A stretch of 64,000 bases of DNA from Roseovarius sp. (GCA_002720475.1 PBIL01000008.1:124001-188000); one strand, 5' to 3'; numbered from the stretch's first letter, positions 35,300 through 45,055 are shown. Numbers and translations: made by a program. Notes: generated by a model not told the origin, from the letters alone.

Positions 35300-35345
35300 G
35301 CTAAAAGTTTGAAAAGACGGGACTCGCGTTTTACGGTCAGGGTCA

Positions 35346-37211
35346 ATGACACAAGGCAGAGCAGGGATTGTTGCGAAAATGACCCCGGATTTTTTCCGCG
35401 CGGGCCGCGCCGTGATCGTGGCCGTTGCGCTTGCGCTCGGGGCACCCGCAGCCGGGGCCGCGCCGGTCCATGGCATAGCTATGTATGGGGCCCCCGCGCT
35501 CCCACCGGATTTTGTGTCGCTGCCCTATGCCAACCCGGATGCGCCCAAGGGCGGGCGAATCGTTACCGGCAATGTGGGCAGCTTCGATTCGCTCAATCCC
35601 TTCATCCTGCGCGGAACCCCGCCCTGGCAGCTGGCGCATCTCACGCATGAGACGCTGATGGGGCGTTCCTATGACGAACCCTTCACCCTCTACGGCCTTC
35701 TGGCCGAATCGGTCGAGACGGACGCGGCCCGCTCCTGGGTCGAGTTCACCCTGCGCGAGGAGGCCCGATTCTCGGATGGCAGCCCGGTCACGGTCGAGGA
35801 CGTGATCTGGTCCTACGAGACGCTTGGGGCGCGCGGGCATCCGCGCTACCGCGCCTTCCGGGACAAGGTGGCGCGGATCGAGGCCACGGGGCCGCGCTCG
35901 GTCCGGCTCAGCTTCAACACCGAGGACCGCGAACTTGCGCTGCTCGCCGGGCTGCGCCCGATCCTGCAAAAGGCGCAATGGGAGGGGCGCGACATCGCCG
36001 AGGCGGGGCTTGACGACATCCCCGTCGGCACCGGCCCCTATGTCGTGGCCGATTACGAGGCAGGCCGCTTCGTGCGCCTGACGCGCAATCCCGATTACTG
36101 GGGGCGCGATCTGCCCCTGCGCCGCGGCACCGCCAATTTCGACGAGATCCGCATCGAGTTCTTCGGTGACGACACCGTGCTCAAGGAGGCGTTCAAGGGC
36201 GGTCTGCTGAGCTATGTGCGCGAGTTCAACGCCGAGGCCTGGGCCACGCAATACGACTTTCCCGCCGTCACGCGCGGCGAGATCGTGCTGAGCGAGATCC
36301 CGCATGGCAAGCCCTCGGGCATGACCGGCTTCGTCATGAACACCCGCCGCGCGCCGCTTGACGACTGGCGGGTGCGCGAGGCGCTGATCACCGCGTTCAA
36401 CTTCGAATACATCAACGAGACGCTCACCGGCGGGCGGCAGCCGCGCATCACCTCCTATTTCTCGGGTTCGGATCTGGCCATGCGGCCCGGCCCGGCCGAG
36501 GGGCGCGTGCGCGAATTGCTCCTGCCCTTCCGGGACACGCTCCTGCCCGGCACGCTCGAAGGCTACACCCTGCCCGAGGGCGACGGCACGGCGCGCAACC
36601 GCCGCAACCTGCGCCGCGCGCGCGCGCTGCTGGAAGAGGCGGGCTGGCACATCGAGGCGGGGCGGCTCGTGAACCGTGCGGGACAAGCCCTTGAATTGAC
36701 GGTGCTTCTGCAACAGGACGGCCTTCTGGCGCAGGCCGGCGCGATGATGGACATCTATGCGCGCGCGCTTGAGCGGCTCGGCATCCGCCTGACCATCGAG
36801 ACGGTGGACAAGGCGCAATATGCCGAGCGCGAGGCGCAGTTCGATTTCGATCTGACGATGATGCGCCGCGCGCTCTCGCTCAGCCCCGGCAACGAGCAGA
36901 TGTTCTACTGGGGCTCGGAACATGCCGACACGCCCGGCAGCCGCAATCTCATGGGGATGCGCTCCCCCGCCGCCGAGGCGATGATCCGCGCCATGCTCAC
37001 CGCCGACACGCGCGAGACGTTCACCGCAGCGACCCGCGCGCTCGACCGGGTGCTGACCGCGGGGCGCTATGTCATCCCGATCCACCGCTACAGCGTGGGA
37101 CGTATTGCCCACAAGGCCGATCTGGCCTATCCTGTGGATAACCTGCCGCTATACGGAGACGGGATCCATTTCCTGCCCGAGGTCTGGTGGCAAGAGACAA
37201 GAAACGACTGA
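35346..37211 (+). CDS. ABC transporter peptide-binding protein, family 5 (YejA-like)
   Basis: 621 residues. A signal peptide with hydrophobic core AVIVAVALALGAPAAGAAP follows a 20-residue n-region; an ATG at 35379 is an alternative start. The body is a family-5 extracellular solute-binding protein: ETLMGRSYDEPFTLYGLLAESVE, a FTLREEARFSDGSPVTVEDVIWSYETL block, and RNPDYWGRDLPLRRG. This last string and the length match the YejA/oligopeptide group. Permease and ATPase genes do not follow, so its transporter is encoded elsewhere. Confidence 0.9.
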   Translation: MTQGRAGIVAKMTPDFFRAGRAVIVAVALALGAPAAGAAPVHGIAMYGAPALPPDFVSLPYANPDAPKGGRIVTGNVGSFDSLNPFILRGTPPWQLAHLTHETLMGRSYDEPFTLYGLLAESVETDAARSWVEFTLREEARFSDGSPVTVEDVIWSYETLGARGHPRYRAFRDKVARIEATGPRSVRLSFNTEDRELALLAGLRPILQKAQWEGRDIAEAGLDDIPVGTGPYVVADYEAGRFVRLTRNPDYWGRDLPLRRGTANFDEIRIEFFGDDTVLKEAFKGGLLSYVREFNAEAWATQYDFPAVTRGEIVLSEIPHGKPSGMTGFVMNTRRAPLDDWRVREALITAFNFEYINETLTGGRQPRITSYFSGSDLAMRPGPAEGRVRELLLPFRDTLLPGTLEGYTLPEGDGTARNRRNLRRARALLEEAGWHIEAGRLVNRAGQALELTVLLQQDGLLAQAGAMMDIYARALERLGIRLTIETVDKAQYAEREAQFDFDLTMMRRALSLSPGNEQMFYWGSEHADTPGSRNLMGMRSPAAEAMIRAMLTADTRETFTAATRALDRVLTAGRYVIPIHRYSVGRIAHKADLAYPVDNLPLYGDGIHFLPEVWWQETRND

Positions 37212-37233
37212 GCAGGCAAGAATCGAGCGGACA

Positions 37234-37347
37234 ATGCGAAAACTGATGGTCGTTGCGATCCTCGGGCTTCTGGCGGGCTGTGCCACCGTCGATGGCATCG
37301 GGCGCGACATTTCCGGTGCCGCGCGCCGGGTGCAGAGCGCGTTCTGA
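37234..37347 (+). CDS. Entericidin-family small lipoprotein
   Basis: 37 residues: MRKLMVVAILGLLAGCATVDGIGRDISGAARRVQSAF. Lipobox LLAGC at about 12-16, then the conserved TVDGIGRDIS of entericidin A/B. The gene is too short for ordinary ORF calling. Entericidin B-type lipoproteins are bacteriolytic toxins in Enterobacteria, while A-type peptides act as antidotes. A single copy is seen here, so its role may be envelope stress rather than a toxin-antidote pair. It lies 22 bases after the peptide-binding protein. Confidence 0.8.
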   Translation: MRKLMVVAILGLLAGCATVDGIGRDISGAARRVQSAF

Positions 37348-37466
37348 GCACGCTTCGGGGCCACCGCGCAACAGACGCGACCCGCACACGCCTTGCCGCG
37401 CGCGGGGCGTGTTCCGGGCTGAGCATTGCCCCTTGACGCGCCGCCCCATCCTGTCAAAACCCCGTC

Positions 37467-38504
37467 ATGAGCACCGCCACCCTGACCATCGACCTCGACG
37501 CGCTCGTTGCCAACTGGCGCGCGCTCGATGCCCTCACCACCGGCGAGACGGCGGGCGTGGTCAAGGCCGATGCCTACGGTCTGGGCATGGCACGGGTGGC
37601 GCGGGCGCTGGCGCGCGCGGGCGCGCGGCACTTCTTCGTCGCCGTGGCCGAGGAAGGGGCCGCGCTGCGCGAGATCCTTGGCGAGAGCGTCACCATCCAT
37701 GTCCTGTCCGGCCACATGCCGGGCGACGCGGACATGATCGGCGATTGCGCCCTCGTGCCGATGCTCAACTCGGTCGATCAGCTCATCCGCCATGCCGAGG
37801 CGCTGCCCGGCCATCCCTTCGGCGTCCAGCTCGATACCGGCATGAACCGCCTCGGCATGGAGCCCGCCGAATGGCAGGCGGTGCGCGAGATCGCGCTCGC
37901 GCAGGCACCCGTTCTGCTCATGTCGCACCTTGCCTGCGCCGACGAGCGCGATCACGCCATGAACCCCCGCCAGCTCGCGCTCTTCCGAGAGATGACCGAC
38001 GGGCTCGACATTCCGCGCAGCCTGGCCAATACCGGCGCGATGCTCCTGCATGGCGATTACCATTTCGACCTCGCCCGCCCGGGCATCGGGGTCTATGGCG
38101 GCGCGCCCTTCACCGAGGCGCGCCCGGTGGTCACGCTCGACATTCCGGTGATCCAGTGTCGCGACCTGGAGACGGGCGAAAGCGTGGGCTATGGCTGCGA
38201 TTTCATCGCCGAGCGCCCCACGCGCATCGCCACCGTGGCGGCGGGCTATGGCGACGGCATCCTGCGCGCCATGGGGCCGCGCACCAGCCTCTGGGCAGAG
38301 GACACCCCGTGCCCCGTGGCGGGCCGCATCTCGATGGATCTCATGGGCGTGGACATCACAGAACTGGGGCGCGATCCGGCGCATCTGCAACTTCTCGGCC
38401 CGCAGCAGGGCATCGACGTTCTGGCCGCCAATGCGGGCACCATCGGCTACGAGATCCTGACCTCGCTGGGCGCGCGCCACACACGGCGCCATATCGGCGG
38501 ATGA
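37467..38504 (+). CDS. alr: Alanine racemase
   Basis: 345 residues, PLP fold type III. The PLP lysine is in [10 protein letters not shown] (K33). Further motifs: [14 protein letters not shown] [11 protein letters not shown], an ANTGAMLL loop, RPGIGVYGG, and the tyrosine region [13 protein letters not shown]. It makes D-alanine for peptidoglycan. At 345 residues it is somewhat shorter than many homologues. The stop overlaps the mlaE-like start by four bases (ATGA), an unusual operon with lipid-transport genes. Confidence 0.93.
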   Translation: MSTATLTIDLDALVANWRALDALTTGETAGVVKADAYGLGMARVARALARAGARHFFVAVAEEGAALREILGESVTIHVLSGHMPGDADMIGDCALVPMLNSVDQLIRHAEALPGHPFGVQLDTGMNRLGMEPAEWQAVREIALAQAPVLLMSHLACADERDHAMNPRQLALFREMTDGLDIPRSLANTGAMLLHGDYHFDLARPGIGVYGGAPFTEARPVVTLDIPVIQCRDLETGESVGYGCDFIAERPTRIATVAAGYGDGILRAMGPRTSLWAEDTPCPVAGRISMDLMGVDITELGRDPAHLQLLGPQQGIDVLAANAGTIGYEILTSLGARHTRRHIGG

Positions 38505-39286
38505 GCTTGATCCTCGCCTTTCTCGCGTCCATCGGGCGCACGGTGCTGGCGGGGCTGGCGGGCGTGGGCCGCTTCACGCTCTTCGCCACGGAGACGGTGA
38601 GCCATCTGACGCGCCCGCCCTTCTACTGGCGCGAGTTCGGTCATGCGCTGGTGCAGATCGGCTGGCTGTCGCTGCCCGTGGTGGGGATGACGGCGCTCTT
38701 CACCGGCGGGGCGCTCGCGCTGCAGATCTACGCGGGCGGTGCGCGGTTCAACGCCGAGACGGTCGTGCCCTCGATCGTCGCCATCGGGCTTACCCGCGAA
38801 TTGGGCCCGGTGCTGGGCGGGCTGATGGTGGCGGCGCGCGTGGCCTCCTCCATCGCCGCCGAGATCGGCACGATGAAAGTGACCGAGCAGATCGACGCGC
38901 TCACCACGCTTTCCACCAACCCGATGAAATATCTCACCCTGCCGCGTGTCCTGGCCGCGACGCTCGCGGTGCCCGTGCTGGTCGGTGTGGGCGACGTGAT
39001 CGGCATCATGGGCGGGTTTCTCGTGGGTGTGGCGCGGCTCGATTTCGGGGCGGCCACCTATCTCAAGACCACGCTCGATTTCCTCGAGACATGGGACGTG
39101 GTCTCGGGCCTCATCAAGGGCTCGGTCTTCGGCTTCATCGTGGCGCTGATGGGCTGCTATCACGGGATGAACTCGGGGCGCGGCGCGCAGGGCGTGGGCC
39201 GCGCCACCAAGACGGCCGTGGTCGCAGCCTCGGTGCTCATCCTTGCCGCCAACTATGTCCTGACCGAGGTGTTCTTTTCCGCATGA
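38501..39286 (+). CDS. mlaE: MlaE-type lipid ABC transporter permease
   Basis: 261 residues, MlaE/YrbE family. Five transmembrane helices; the cytoplasmic signature [25 protein letters not shown] that couples to MlaF is clear. The MlaFEDB complex moves phospholipids between inner and outer membranes. Its start overlaps alr, and its stop overlaps mlaF. No mlaD gene follows in this window. Confidence 0.9.
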   Translation: MSLILAFLASIGRTVLAGLAGVGRFTLFATETVSHLTRPPFYWREFGHALVQIGWLSLPVVGMTALFTGGALALQIYAGGARFNAETVVPSIVAIGLTRELGPVLGGLMVAARVASSIAAEIGTMKVTEQIDALTTLSTNPMKYLTLPRVLAATLAVPVLVGVGDVIGIMGGFLVGVARLDFGAATYLKTTLDFLETWDVVSGLIKGSVFGFIVALMGCYHGMNSGRGAQGVGRATKTAVVAASVLILAANYVLTEVFFSA

Positions 39287-40029
39287 TCGAGCTCAGGGAC
39301 GTCCACAAGGCCTTCGGCGAGAACCGCGTGCTGCGCGGGGTGAACCTGACCGTCGCCTCGGGCAGCTCCATGGTGATCATCGGCGGCTCTGGCACCGGCA
39401 AGTCGGTGGCGCTCAAATGCATCCTGGGCCTCATCCGGCCCGATAGCGGCACGATCACGCTTGACGGGCAGGACGTGACGCGGGGCGACCGCGATGCCTT
39501 TCTGGCGCGCTTCGGGATGCTCTTTCAGGGCGGCGCGCTGTTCGATTCGCTGCCCGTGTGGCAGAACGTGGCCTTTCGCCTGCTGCGCGGCTCGCTCAAG
39601 CGCCCGGCGCGCGAGGCGCGCGAGATCGCGGTGGAAAAGCTGCGCCGCGTCGGGCTGAAGCCGGACGTGGCCGACAAGTTCCCGGCGGAGCTTTCGGGCG
39701 GGATGCAGAAGCGCGTGGGCCTTGCCCGCGCCATCGCCGCCGAGCCCGAGATCATCTTCTTCGACGAGCCCACGACCGGCCTTGACCCGATCATGTCGGG
39801 GGTGATCAACGAGCTTATCCGCGAAATCGTGGTCGAGATGGGTGCCACGGCCATGACCATCACCCATGACATGACCTCGGTCCGCGCCATCGCCGACAAC
39901 GTGGCGATGCTCCATGACGGGGTGATCAAGTGGACCGGGCCGGTCTCGGAGATGGATCATTCGGGCGATCCCTATCTCGACCAGTTCATCCACGGCCGCG
40001 CGGAAGGCCCCATCGAGGCGGTGCGCTGA
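39283..40029 (+). CDS. mlaF: MlaF-type lipid ABC transporter ATPase
   Basis: 248 residues. Walker A GGSGTGKSV, signature LSGGMQKR, Walker B IIFFDEPTTGLDP, H-loop THDM, and the MlaF-like ALFDSLPVWQNVAF and MTSVRAIADNVAMLHDG. The GGMQKRV signature is characteristic of the MlaF/Ttg2A branch. ATGA overlap with mlaE. The genes alr-mlaE-mlaF are probably one transcript. Confidence 0.92.
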   Translation: MIELRDVHKAFGENRVLRGVNLTVASGSSMVIIGGSGTGKSVALKCILGLIRPDSGTITLDGQDVTRGDRDAFLARFGMLFQGGALFDSLPVWQNVAFRLLRGSLKRPAREAREIAVEKLRRVGLKPDVADKFPAELSGGMQKRVGLARAIAAEPEIIFFDEPTTGLDPIMSGVINELIREIVVEMGATAMTITHDMTSVRAIADNVAMLHDGVIKWTGPVSEMDHSGDPYLDQFIHGRAEGPIEAVR

Positions 40030-40050
40030 CGCGACCCGTGCGATTTACCC

Positions 40051-40079
40051 TTGAAATTTCTGCGGGCGCAAAGTAATAA
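40051..40079 (+). promoter_or_regulatory. Promoter of the MaoC hydratase gene
   Basis: -35 TTGAAA (40051-40056), a 17-base spacer and -10 TAATAA (40074-40079) in an AT-rich stretch that stands out from the GC-rich surroundings, 62 bases before the ATG at 40141. Confidence 0.6.
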
Positions 40080-40140
40080 AATTCCAACTAGGGCGCAAAA
40101 TTCGCCTCAAAATTACGCACCGAACGAATCGGAGGGGCGA

Positions 40141-40584
40141 ATGTTGGACAACCTGCCGCGCGGCACGATCTGCATCGAGGATATCGAGATGGGCATGGTG
40201 CGCCATCTGCGAAAGGTCGTGACAGACCGCGATATCGAGATGTTTGCCGAGGTCTCGACCGACCGGAACCCGGTCCATCTCGACGACGCCTATGCGCAGG
40301 ACACGATCTTCGAGGGGCGCATCGCGCATGGCATGCTCACCGCCGGGCTGATCTCGGCGGTGATCGGCGAGCAGCTTCCCGGTCACGGCACGGTCTACAT
40401 GGGCCAGACGCTGAAATTCCTCGCCCCCGTGCGCCCCGGCGACATGGTCCATGCCGAGGTCGAGGTGGTGGGCATCGACCACGGCAAGCGCCGCGTGCAG
40501 CTCGATTGCCGTTGCCTCGTGAACGGCAAGAAGGTGCTGATCGGCGAGGCGACCGTTCTCGCCCCCTCGCGCAAGTTCGACTGA
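40141..40584 (+). CDS. MaoC-family (R)-specific enoyl-CoA hydratase
   Basis: 147 residues, single hot-dog fold. Catalytic signature with Asp and His: STDRNPVHLDDAYAQDTIFEGRIAHGML. These enzymes hydrate trans-2-enoyl-CoA to (R)-3-hydroxyacyl-CoA; PhaJ homologues feed polyhydroxyalkanoate synthesis, a link to bdhA 5 kb away, but other CoA roles are possible. The start has a strong GGAGGGG Shine-Dalgarno sequence and its own promoter. Confidence 0.88.
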   Translation: MLDNLPRGTICIEDIEMGMVRHLRKVVTDRDIEMFAEVSTDRNPVHLDDAYAQDTIFEGRIAHGMLTAGLISAVIGEQLPGHGTVYMGQTLKFLAPVRPGDMVHAEVEVVGIDHGKRRVQLDCRCLVNGKKVLIGEATVLAPSRKFD

Positions 40585-40663
40585 ACCCGGGCCGGCAGCT
40601 CGTGGCACCGCGCCACCGTGACCGCCCGATACGGACACCGTTGCCCTGCGCGCGGTGAGTTTC

Positions 40664-41374
40664 CTAGACCTGGAACAACGTTCCGACGACATAGGCGATC
40701 GTCGCCGCCGCGCCTCCGATCACCAGGGTCTCGAGAGAAGACCGCCACCATGGGCTCAGCGACCAGTAACTCTTGATGGCCCCGATTGCGGAAAACGTGA
40801 CCATGGTCATCGCCGCCGATGTCGTGAACGCATTTTCCAATCCGATGATGAACGGGATCAGCGGCAGAATTCCGGCGATCAGAAAGGAAACGAAGGTCGT
40901 GACAGCGGAGATAGCCGGATGAGGATCGATGCTGCCCAGCCCGTATTCGCCTTCCATCATCAGGGCGATCCACTTCTCGCGATCCCGGGTTATCGCGTCG
41001 GTCGCCTGGCTCAGGACCTCGCCTGACAACCCCTTCTGGGCGAGGATCTCGCGAACCTCGAGCCGCTCGCCTTCGGGAAACCGCCGGATGTGACCTTCCT
41101 CGATCCTGCGCAGGCGGTGCCTGTTATCAAGCTCTGCCTTGGTTCCCGAGTAGTTGGCAGCCGCCATGGAGAAACCGTCGGCCAGGACATTTGCCAATCC
41201 CAGTGCCACGATGACAAAGGGTGACAGCCCGGCGCCCGCGACGCCTGCGACGATCGCGAATGTCGTGACGGCGCCGTCGATCGCACCATAGACGGCGTCG
41301 CGCAACACGCCTCGTCCGGGCGGGGTGCCGATCCGCTTCGCAATCTCCTGCGGGGTATGGGCATGCTCCGACAT
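40664..41374 (-). CDS. VIT1/CCC1-family membrane transporter
   Basis: 236 residues. Five predicted helices. The N-terminal GVLRDAVYGAIDGAVTTFAIVAGV and LANVLADGFSMAAANYSGTKAE match VIT1/CCC1 iron or manganese transporters, followed by a cytoplasmic EEGHIRRFPEGERLEVREIL segment with acidic metal-binding residues. Bacterial members are thought to export Fe2+ or Mn2+. Base use looks less GC-rich than its neighbours, suggesting later acquisition. Confidence 0.85.
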   Translation of the reverse strand: MSEHAHTPQEIAKRIGTPPGRGVLRDAVYGAIDGAVTTFAIVAGVAGAGLSPFVIVALGLANVLADGFSMAAANYSGTKAELDNRHRLRRIEEGHIRRFPEGERLEVREILAQKGLSGEVLSQATDAITRDREKWIALMMEGEYGLGSIDPHPAISAVTTFVSFLIAGILPLIPFIIGLENAFTTSAAMTMVTFSAIGAIKSYWSLSPWWRSSLETLVIGGAAATIAYVVGTLFQV

Positions 41375-41540
41375 CTCGGGCCTCCTTCGCTTTCAACCTA
41401 AAGGCACCTGCCTGCCTTGCCTTAATTCAGATCAACTCCCACACTCCCCGACCGAAGGATGGGGGATCGGAGGGGACATGCCGGCGGGCGGGCACGACAG
41501 GGCCCTTGCCCCTGCCGCGCCCCCCGCGCATCCTTGGGCC

Positions 41541-42494
41541 ATGAGCAGCCTTCCCACCTGGGGCCTTGTCGCCACGATCAGGGCCCCCGCCCGTGACATC
41601 CTGAATTTCGCCGCATATCACCTAGATCTGGGCGCGCACCGGGTGCATGTCTATCTCGACGCCCCGAACCCGGAGGCCGAGGCGGCGCTCCGCGCGCATC
41701 CGAAATGCCGGGTGATCCTGTGCGATGACGGCTACTGGCACCGCCGCAAGGGCCGCCCCGAGGCGCATCAGCCGCGCCAGAGTGTCAACGCCACGCATTG
41801 CCTCAACCGCCGCCCGCAGGTGGACTGGCTCGCCCATATCGACGTGGACGAATTCCTCTGGCCCGCCACCCCCCTGCCCGAGCAGCTTGCCGCCCTGCCC
41901 GAGGAGACGTTGAGCGCGCGCGTGCGCCCGCTCGAGGCGCTCGCCCCCGATCCGGACGAGCCGCCTCCCGAGGGCGTGACATGGTTCAAGTCCTGCGCCC
42001 GCCTCAAGGGACGCCGCGCCGAAGAGACCGCCGTGATCTATCCAGGCTTCGGCGCGCATCTCAATGGCGGCTTTCTGAGCCATGTCGCGGGCAAGGTCTT
42101 CGTGCGCACAGGCCAGCCCGACACGCGGCTGCGCATCCACAACGCGCTTCGCGGCGGACAGAAGGATGACAGCCCCCCAGAGCTCGAGAACACGCGGCTG
42201 TGCCACCTGCATGCCCATGACTGGCAGGACTGGCGCGCGCGGCTGGGCTATCGCCACGCGCAGGGGGCCTATCGCCCGGGCATCCGCCCGGCGGGAACCG
42301 GCGCGCTGCCCATTCACGAGCTGCTCGCGCAGATCGAGACCGAGGGCGGCGAAGCGGGGCTGCGCGCCTTCTTCACCGAGGTCTGCACCGCCACGCCCGC
42401 CCTTCGCAGGCGGCTGGCGGCCCATGGCCACCTCCATGCCATCGCCCTCGATCTCGAGGCCAGACGCGCGCGCCACTTCCCCGGCACGGGCTGA
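41541..42494 (+). CDS. Glycosyltransferase-like protein (GT2/GT92-type, DUF4422-like)
   Basis: 317 residues. Opening TWGLVATIRAPARDILNFAAYHLDLGAHRVHVYLD is the start of the glycosyltransferase family 2/92 class found in marine bacteria, with the metal motif IDVDEFLWP (D-x-D) and YPGFGAHLNGGFLSHVAGKVFV. Nearest resemblance is to enzymes that act on surface polysaccharide. No neighbour is involved in the same pathway, so the acceptor is unknown. Start at the ATG 41541. Confidence 0.75.
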   Translation: MSSLPTWGLVATIRAPARDILNFAAYHLDLGAHRVHVYLDAPNPEAEAALRAHPKCRVILCDDGYWHRRKGRPEAHQPRQSVNATHCLNRRPQVDWLAHIDVDEFLWPATPLPEQLAALPEETLSARVRPLEALAPDPDEPPPEGVTWFKSCARLKGRRAEETAVIYPGFGAHLNGGFLSHVAGKVFVRTGQPDTRLRIHNALRGGQKDDSPPELENTRLCHLHAHDWQDWRARLGYRHAQGAYRPGIRPAGTGALPIHELLAQIETEGGEAGLRAFFTEVCTATPALRRRLAAHGHLHAIALDLEARRARHFPGTG

Positions 42495-42635
42495 TTCCGC
42501 TCGCATTGACCGCCTGCGCCGCTTCCTGTAAGGCGGGCACAGCGGGCGGCCCGGACAGGGCCGGTTGCGCAATGGTTGCGCGCCCCCGATGACAGATGTG
42601 CGGGCCATGATCAGCGTCCGCAAAAGCGGATAGAC

Positions 42636-44078
42636 ATGACCACATTCAGCGATCTCAACCTCAATCCCAAGGTTCTCAAGGCCGTCGAAGAGGCCGGATA
42701 CACCACCCCCACCCCGATCCAGGCGGGCGCAATCCCGCCCGCGCTCGAGGGGCGTGACGTGCTCGGCATCGCCCAGACCGGCACCGGCAAGACCGCCGGG
42801 TTCACCCTGCCGATGCTGTCGCTTCTGGCGCGGGGCCGCGCCCGCGCGCGCATGCCGCGCAGCCTCGTCCTGTGCCCCACGCGCGAGCTTGCCGCCCAGG
42901 TGGCCGAGAATTTCGACACCTATTCGAAACATCTCAAGCTCACCAAGGCGCTGCTCATCGGCGGGGTGAGCTTCAAGGAACAGGACAAGCTCATCGACAA
43001 GGGCGTTGACGTGCTCATCGCCACGCCGGGCCGCCTGCTCGACCATTTCGAGCGCGGCAAGCTTCTGCTGACCGGCGTGCAGATCATGGTGGTGGACGAG
43101 GCCGACCGGATGCTCGACATGGGCTTCATCCCCGATATCGAGCGGATCTTCAGCCTGACGCCCTTCACCCGGCAGACGCTGTTTTTCTCGGCCACCATGG
43201 CCCCGGAGATCGAGCGCATCACCAATACCTTCCTCACCTCTCCGGCACGGATCGAGGTGGCGCGGCAGGCCACGGCCTCCGAGACCATCGACCAGCATGT
43301 GGTGATGATAAAACCCTCGCGCCGCGACAAGGCCGACGCCGAGAAGCGCGCCGTGCTGCGCGCGCTGATCGACGCCGAGGGCGAGGCCTGCACCAATGCC
43401 ATCGTCTTCTGCAATCGCAAGGTCGATGTGGATATCGTGGCGAAATCGCTGGTGAAATACGGCTATGACGCGGCCCCCATTCACGGCGATCTCGACCAGA
43501 GCCAGCGCACGCGCACGCTCGACGCCTTCCGCGCGGGTGAGTTGAAGATCCTCGTGGCCTCGGACGTGGCCGCGCGCGGGCTCGACGTGCCCTCGGTCAG
43601 CCATGTCTTCAATTTCGACGTGCCGGGCCACCCGGAGGACTACGTCCACCGCATCGGCCGCACCGGCCGCGCCGGGCGCTCGGGCAAGGCGCTCACCATC
43701 TGCAACCCGCGCGACGAGAAGGCGCTTGCCGCCGTGGAGGCGCTGGTCCAGAAGGAGATCCCGCGCCTCCCCGATCCGACCGCTGGCAATTTCCGGCCCG
43801 AGACCGCGGACGAGGAGATGCCCGAACGCAGCCCGCGCCCGAGCCGGTCGCACTCGCGCAGCCGCGGCGGCCCGCGCAAGGAGGCAGCGCCCGCCGACCA
43901 GCAGGCCCAGGCCGCCCCCGCCGAAACGCGCGCGCAGGAGGACCAGGAAGAGCGCCGCGAACCCCGGCGAGAAAGCCGCCCTCCCCGCCGCGACGAAAGC
44001 GGCCCCAAGGTCGTGGGCATGGGCGATCACCTGCCCGGGTTCATTGCTCTGAGTTTCGACGAGCGGCGGGCGGGCTGA
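42636..44078 (+). CDS. DEAD-box RNA helicase, RhlE-like
   Basis: 480 residues. Complete motif set: F-x-x-L opening (FSDLNLNPKVLKAVEEAGYTTPTPIQ), AQTGTGKT, PTRELA, TPGRLLDH, VDEADRMLDMGF, SAT, IVFCNRK, ARGLDVPSV and HRIGRTGRAGR. After residue about 385 a basic/acidic low-complexity tail (Arg, Glu, Pro-rich) replaces a structured domain. It is likely to unwind rRNA or mRNA duplexes in cold or in ribosome assembly. Confidence 0.92.
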   Translation: MTTFSDLNLNPKVLKAVEEAGYTTPTPIQAGAIPPALEGRDVLGIAQTGTGKTAGFTLPMLSLLARGRARARMPRSLVLCPTRELAAQVAENFDTYSKHLKLTKALLIGGVSFKEQDKLIDKGVDVLIATPGRLLDHFERGKLLLTGVQIMVVDEADRMLDMGFIPDIERIFSLTPFTRQTLFFSATMAPEIERITNTFLTSPARIEVARQATASETIDQHVVMIKPSRRDKADAEKRAVLRALIDAEGEACTNAIVFCNRKVDVDIVAKSLVKYGYDAAPIHGDLDQSQRTRTLDAFRAGELKILVASDVAARGLDVPSVSHVFNFDVPGHPEDYVHRIGRTGRAGRSGKALTICNPRDEKALAAVEALVQKEIPRLPDPTAGNFRPETADEEMPERSPRPSRSHSRSRGGPRKEAAPADQQAQAAPAETRAQEDQEERREPRRESRPPRRDESGPKVVGMGDHLPGFIALSFDERRAG

Positions 44079-44108
44079 GCGCCGCCCGGCACGCGCGCCC
44101 CGGCCCTC

Positions 44109-44525
44109 TCAGCCGCGCTTGATCTCCACCTTGCGCCCCGACGCGGCCGTGCCGCTGTGCCTGGGGATGGTCACGCTCAGCACCCCGTCCTTGAGATGCG
44201 CCTCGATCCTGTCGCCATCGGCATCGGCCGGCAGGCGGAAGGAGCGGCTGAAGCTGCCATATTGCCGTTCCGAGAAGAACCAGGTTTCCCCCTTCTCCTC
44301 GTGGCTGGCGGTCTTCTCGCCCTTGATCGTCACCACGCCGTCATGCACGGACAGGTCGATATCCTTTTCCTCGACGCCGGGCAGTTCCATGGTGATGCGA
44401 TAGGCCGCCTCGTCGCCCGAGGCATCCGAGGCCGGGGCGAGCCAGTCGGCGACCCGCGCGCCGAAATTGCGGAACGGTTCGTAAAGCTGCGGCCAGAAGC
44501 CGGCGACATGCGATTTCTCTACCAT
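44109..44525 (-). CDS. Small heat shock protein Hsp20
   Basis: 138 residues. An alpha-crystallin domain is seen in AYRITMELPGVEEKDIDLSVHDGVVTIKGEKTA and RSFRLPADADGDRIEAHLKDGVLSVTIPR, with the usual LSVTIPR end. It is an ATP-independent chaperone. The N-terminal arm FWPQLYEPFRNFG is short. Two starts are in frame: ATG 44540 and ATG 44525; GGAG is nine bases before the second, so I chose it. It is convergent with the helicase gene. Confidence 0.88.
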   Translation of the reverse strand: MVEKSHVAGFWPQLYEPFRNFGARVADWLAPASDASGDEAAYRITMELPGVEEKDIDLSVHDGVVTIKGEKTASHEEKGETWFFSERQYGSFSRSFRLPADADGDRIEAHLKDGVLSVTIPRHSGTAASGRKVEIKRG

Positions 44526-44613
44526 TGCGGCATGCTCCATTGTTGTGCAGTGTCTGCGGATTACACGGCGGAGATGGGGCTTGCCTTGATCCGTCTCAAA
44601 TCGGGAGGGAAAG

Positions 44614-45051
44614 ATGCGCGCCTTGCTGCAACGGGTGAGCGAAGCGGAGGTCTCGGTCGATGGCGCGGTGGTCGGACGCTGCGGCGCGGGGCTTCTGGTC
44701 CTTGTCTGCGCGATGCAGGGCGACACCGGGGCCGAGGCGGATCGGCTGGCGGCCAGGGTGGCGAAGCTGCGCATCTTCCGCGACACCGAGGGGCGGATGA
44801 ACCGTTCGGTCGTTGACATCGGCGGGGCCGCGCTGGTCATCAGCCAGTTCACGCTGGCCGCCGATACCTCGCGCGGCAACCGTCCCGGATTCTCCGCCGC
44901 TGCCGCCCCCGAGGACGGCCGCCGCCTTTACGAGCATTTCGCCGCCGCGCTTGCCGCGCTTGGCGTGCCGGTGGAAACGGGACGGTTCGGGGCCGACATG
45001 AAGGTGCGGCTTGTCAATGACGGGCCGGTGACGATCTGGATCGAAAGCTGA
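44614..45051 (+). CDS. dtd: D-aminoacyl-tRNA deacylase
   Basis: 145 residues. [17 protein letters not shown] is the diagnostic start; the active-site motif [21 protein letters not shown] (catalytic Thr) and the GxP-type loop near the C-terminus [10 protein letters not shown] are intact. It clears D-amino acids and glycine mischarged on tRNA. GGGAGGG lies before the ATG. Convergent with ccdA, four bases between stops. Confidence 0.95.
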   Translation: MRALLQRVSEAEVSVDGAVVGRCGAGLLVLVCAMQGDTGAEADRLAARVAKLRIFRDTEGRMNRSVVDIGGAALVISQFTLAADTSRGNRPGFSAAAAPEDGRRLYEHFAAALAALGVPVETGRFGADMKVRLVNDGPVTIWIES

Positions 45052-45055
45052 CGCC

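Noticed and set aside
37253..38500. Open frame in front of mlaE through alr
   Set aside because: It is the +1 frame of alr; the real mlaE start is the ATG at 38501 with ATGA overlap.
40585..40663. Terminator between maoC and the VIT1 gene
   Set aside because: A GTGGC/GCCAC stem is present but short and without a T-run, so I did not list it.
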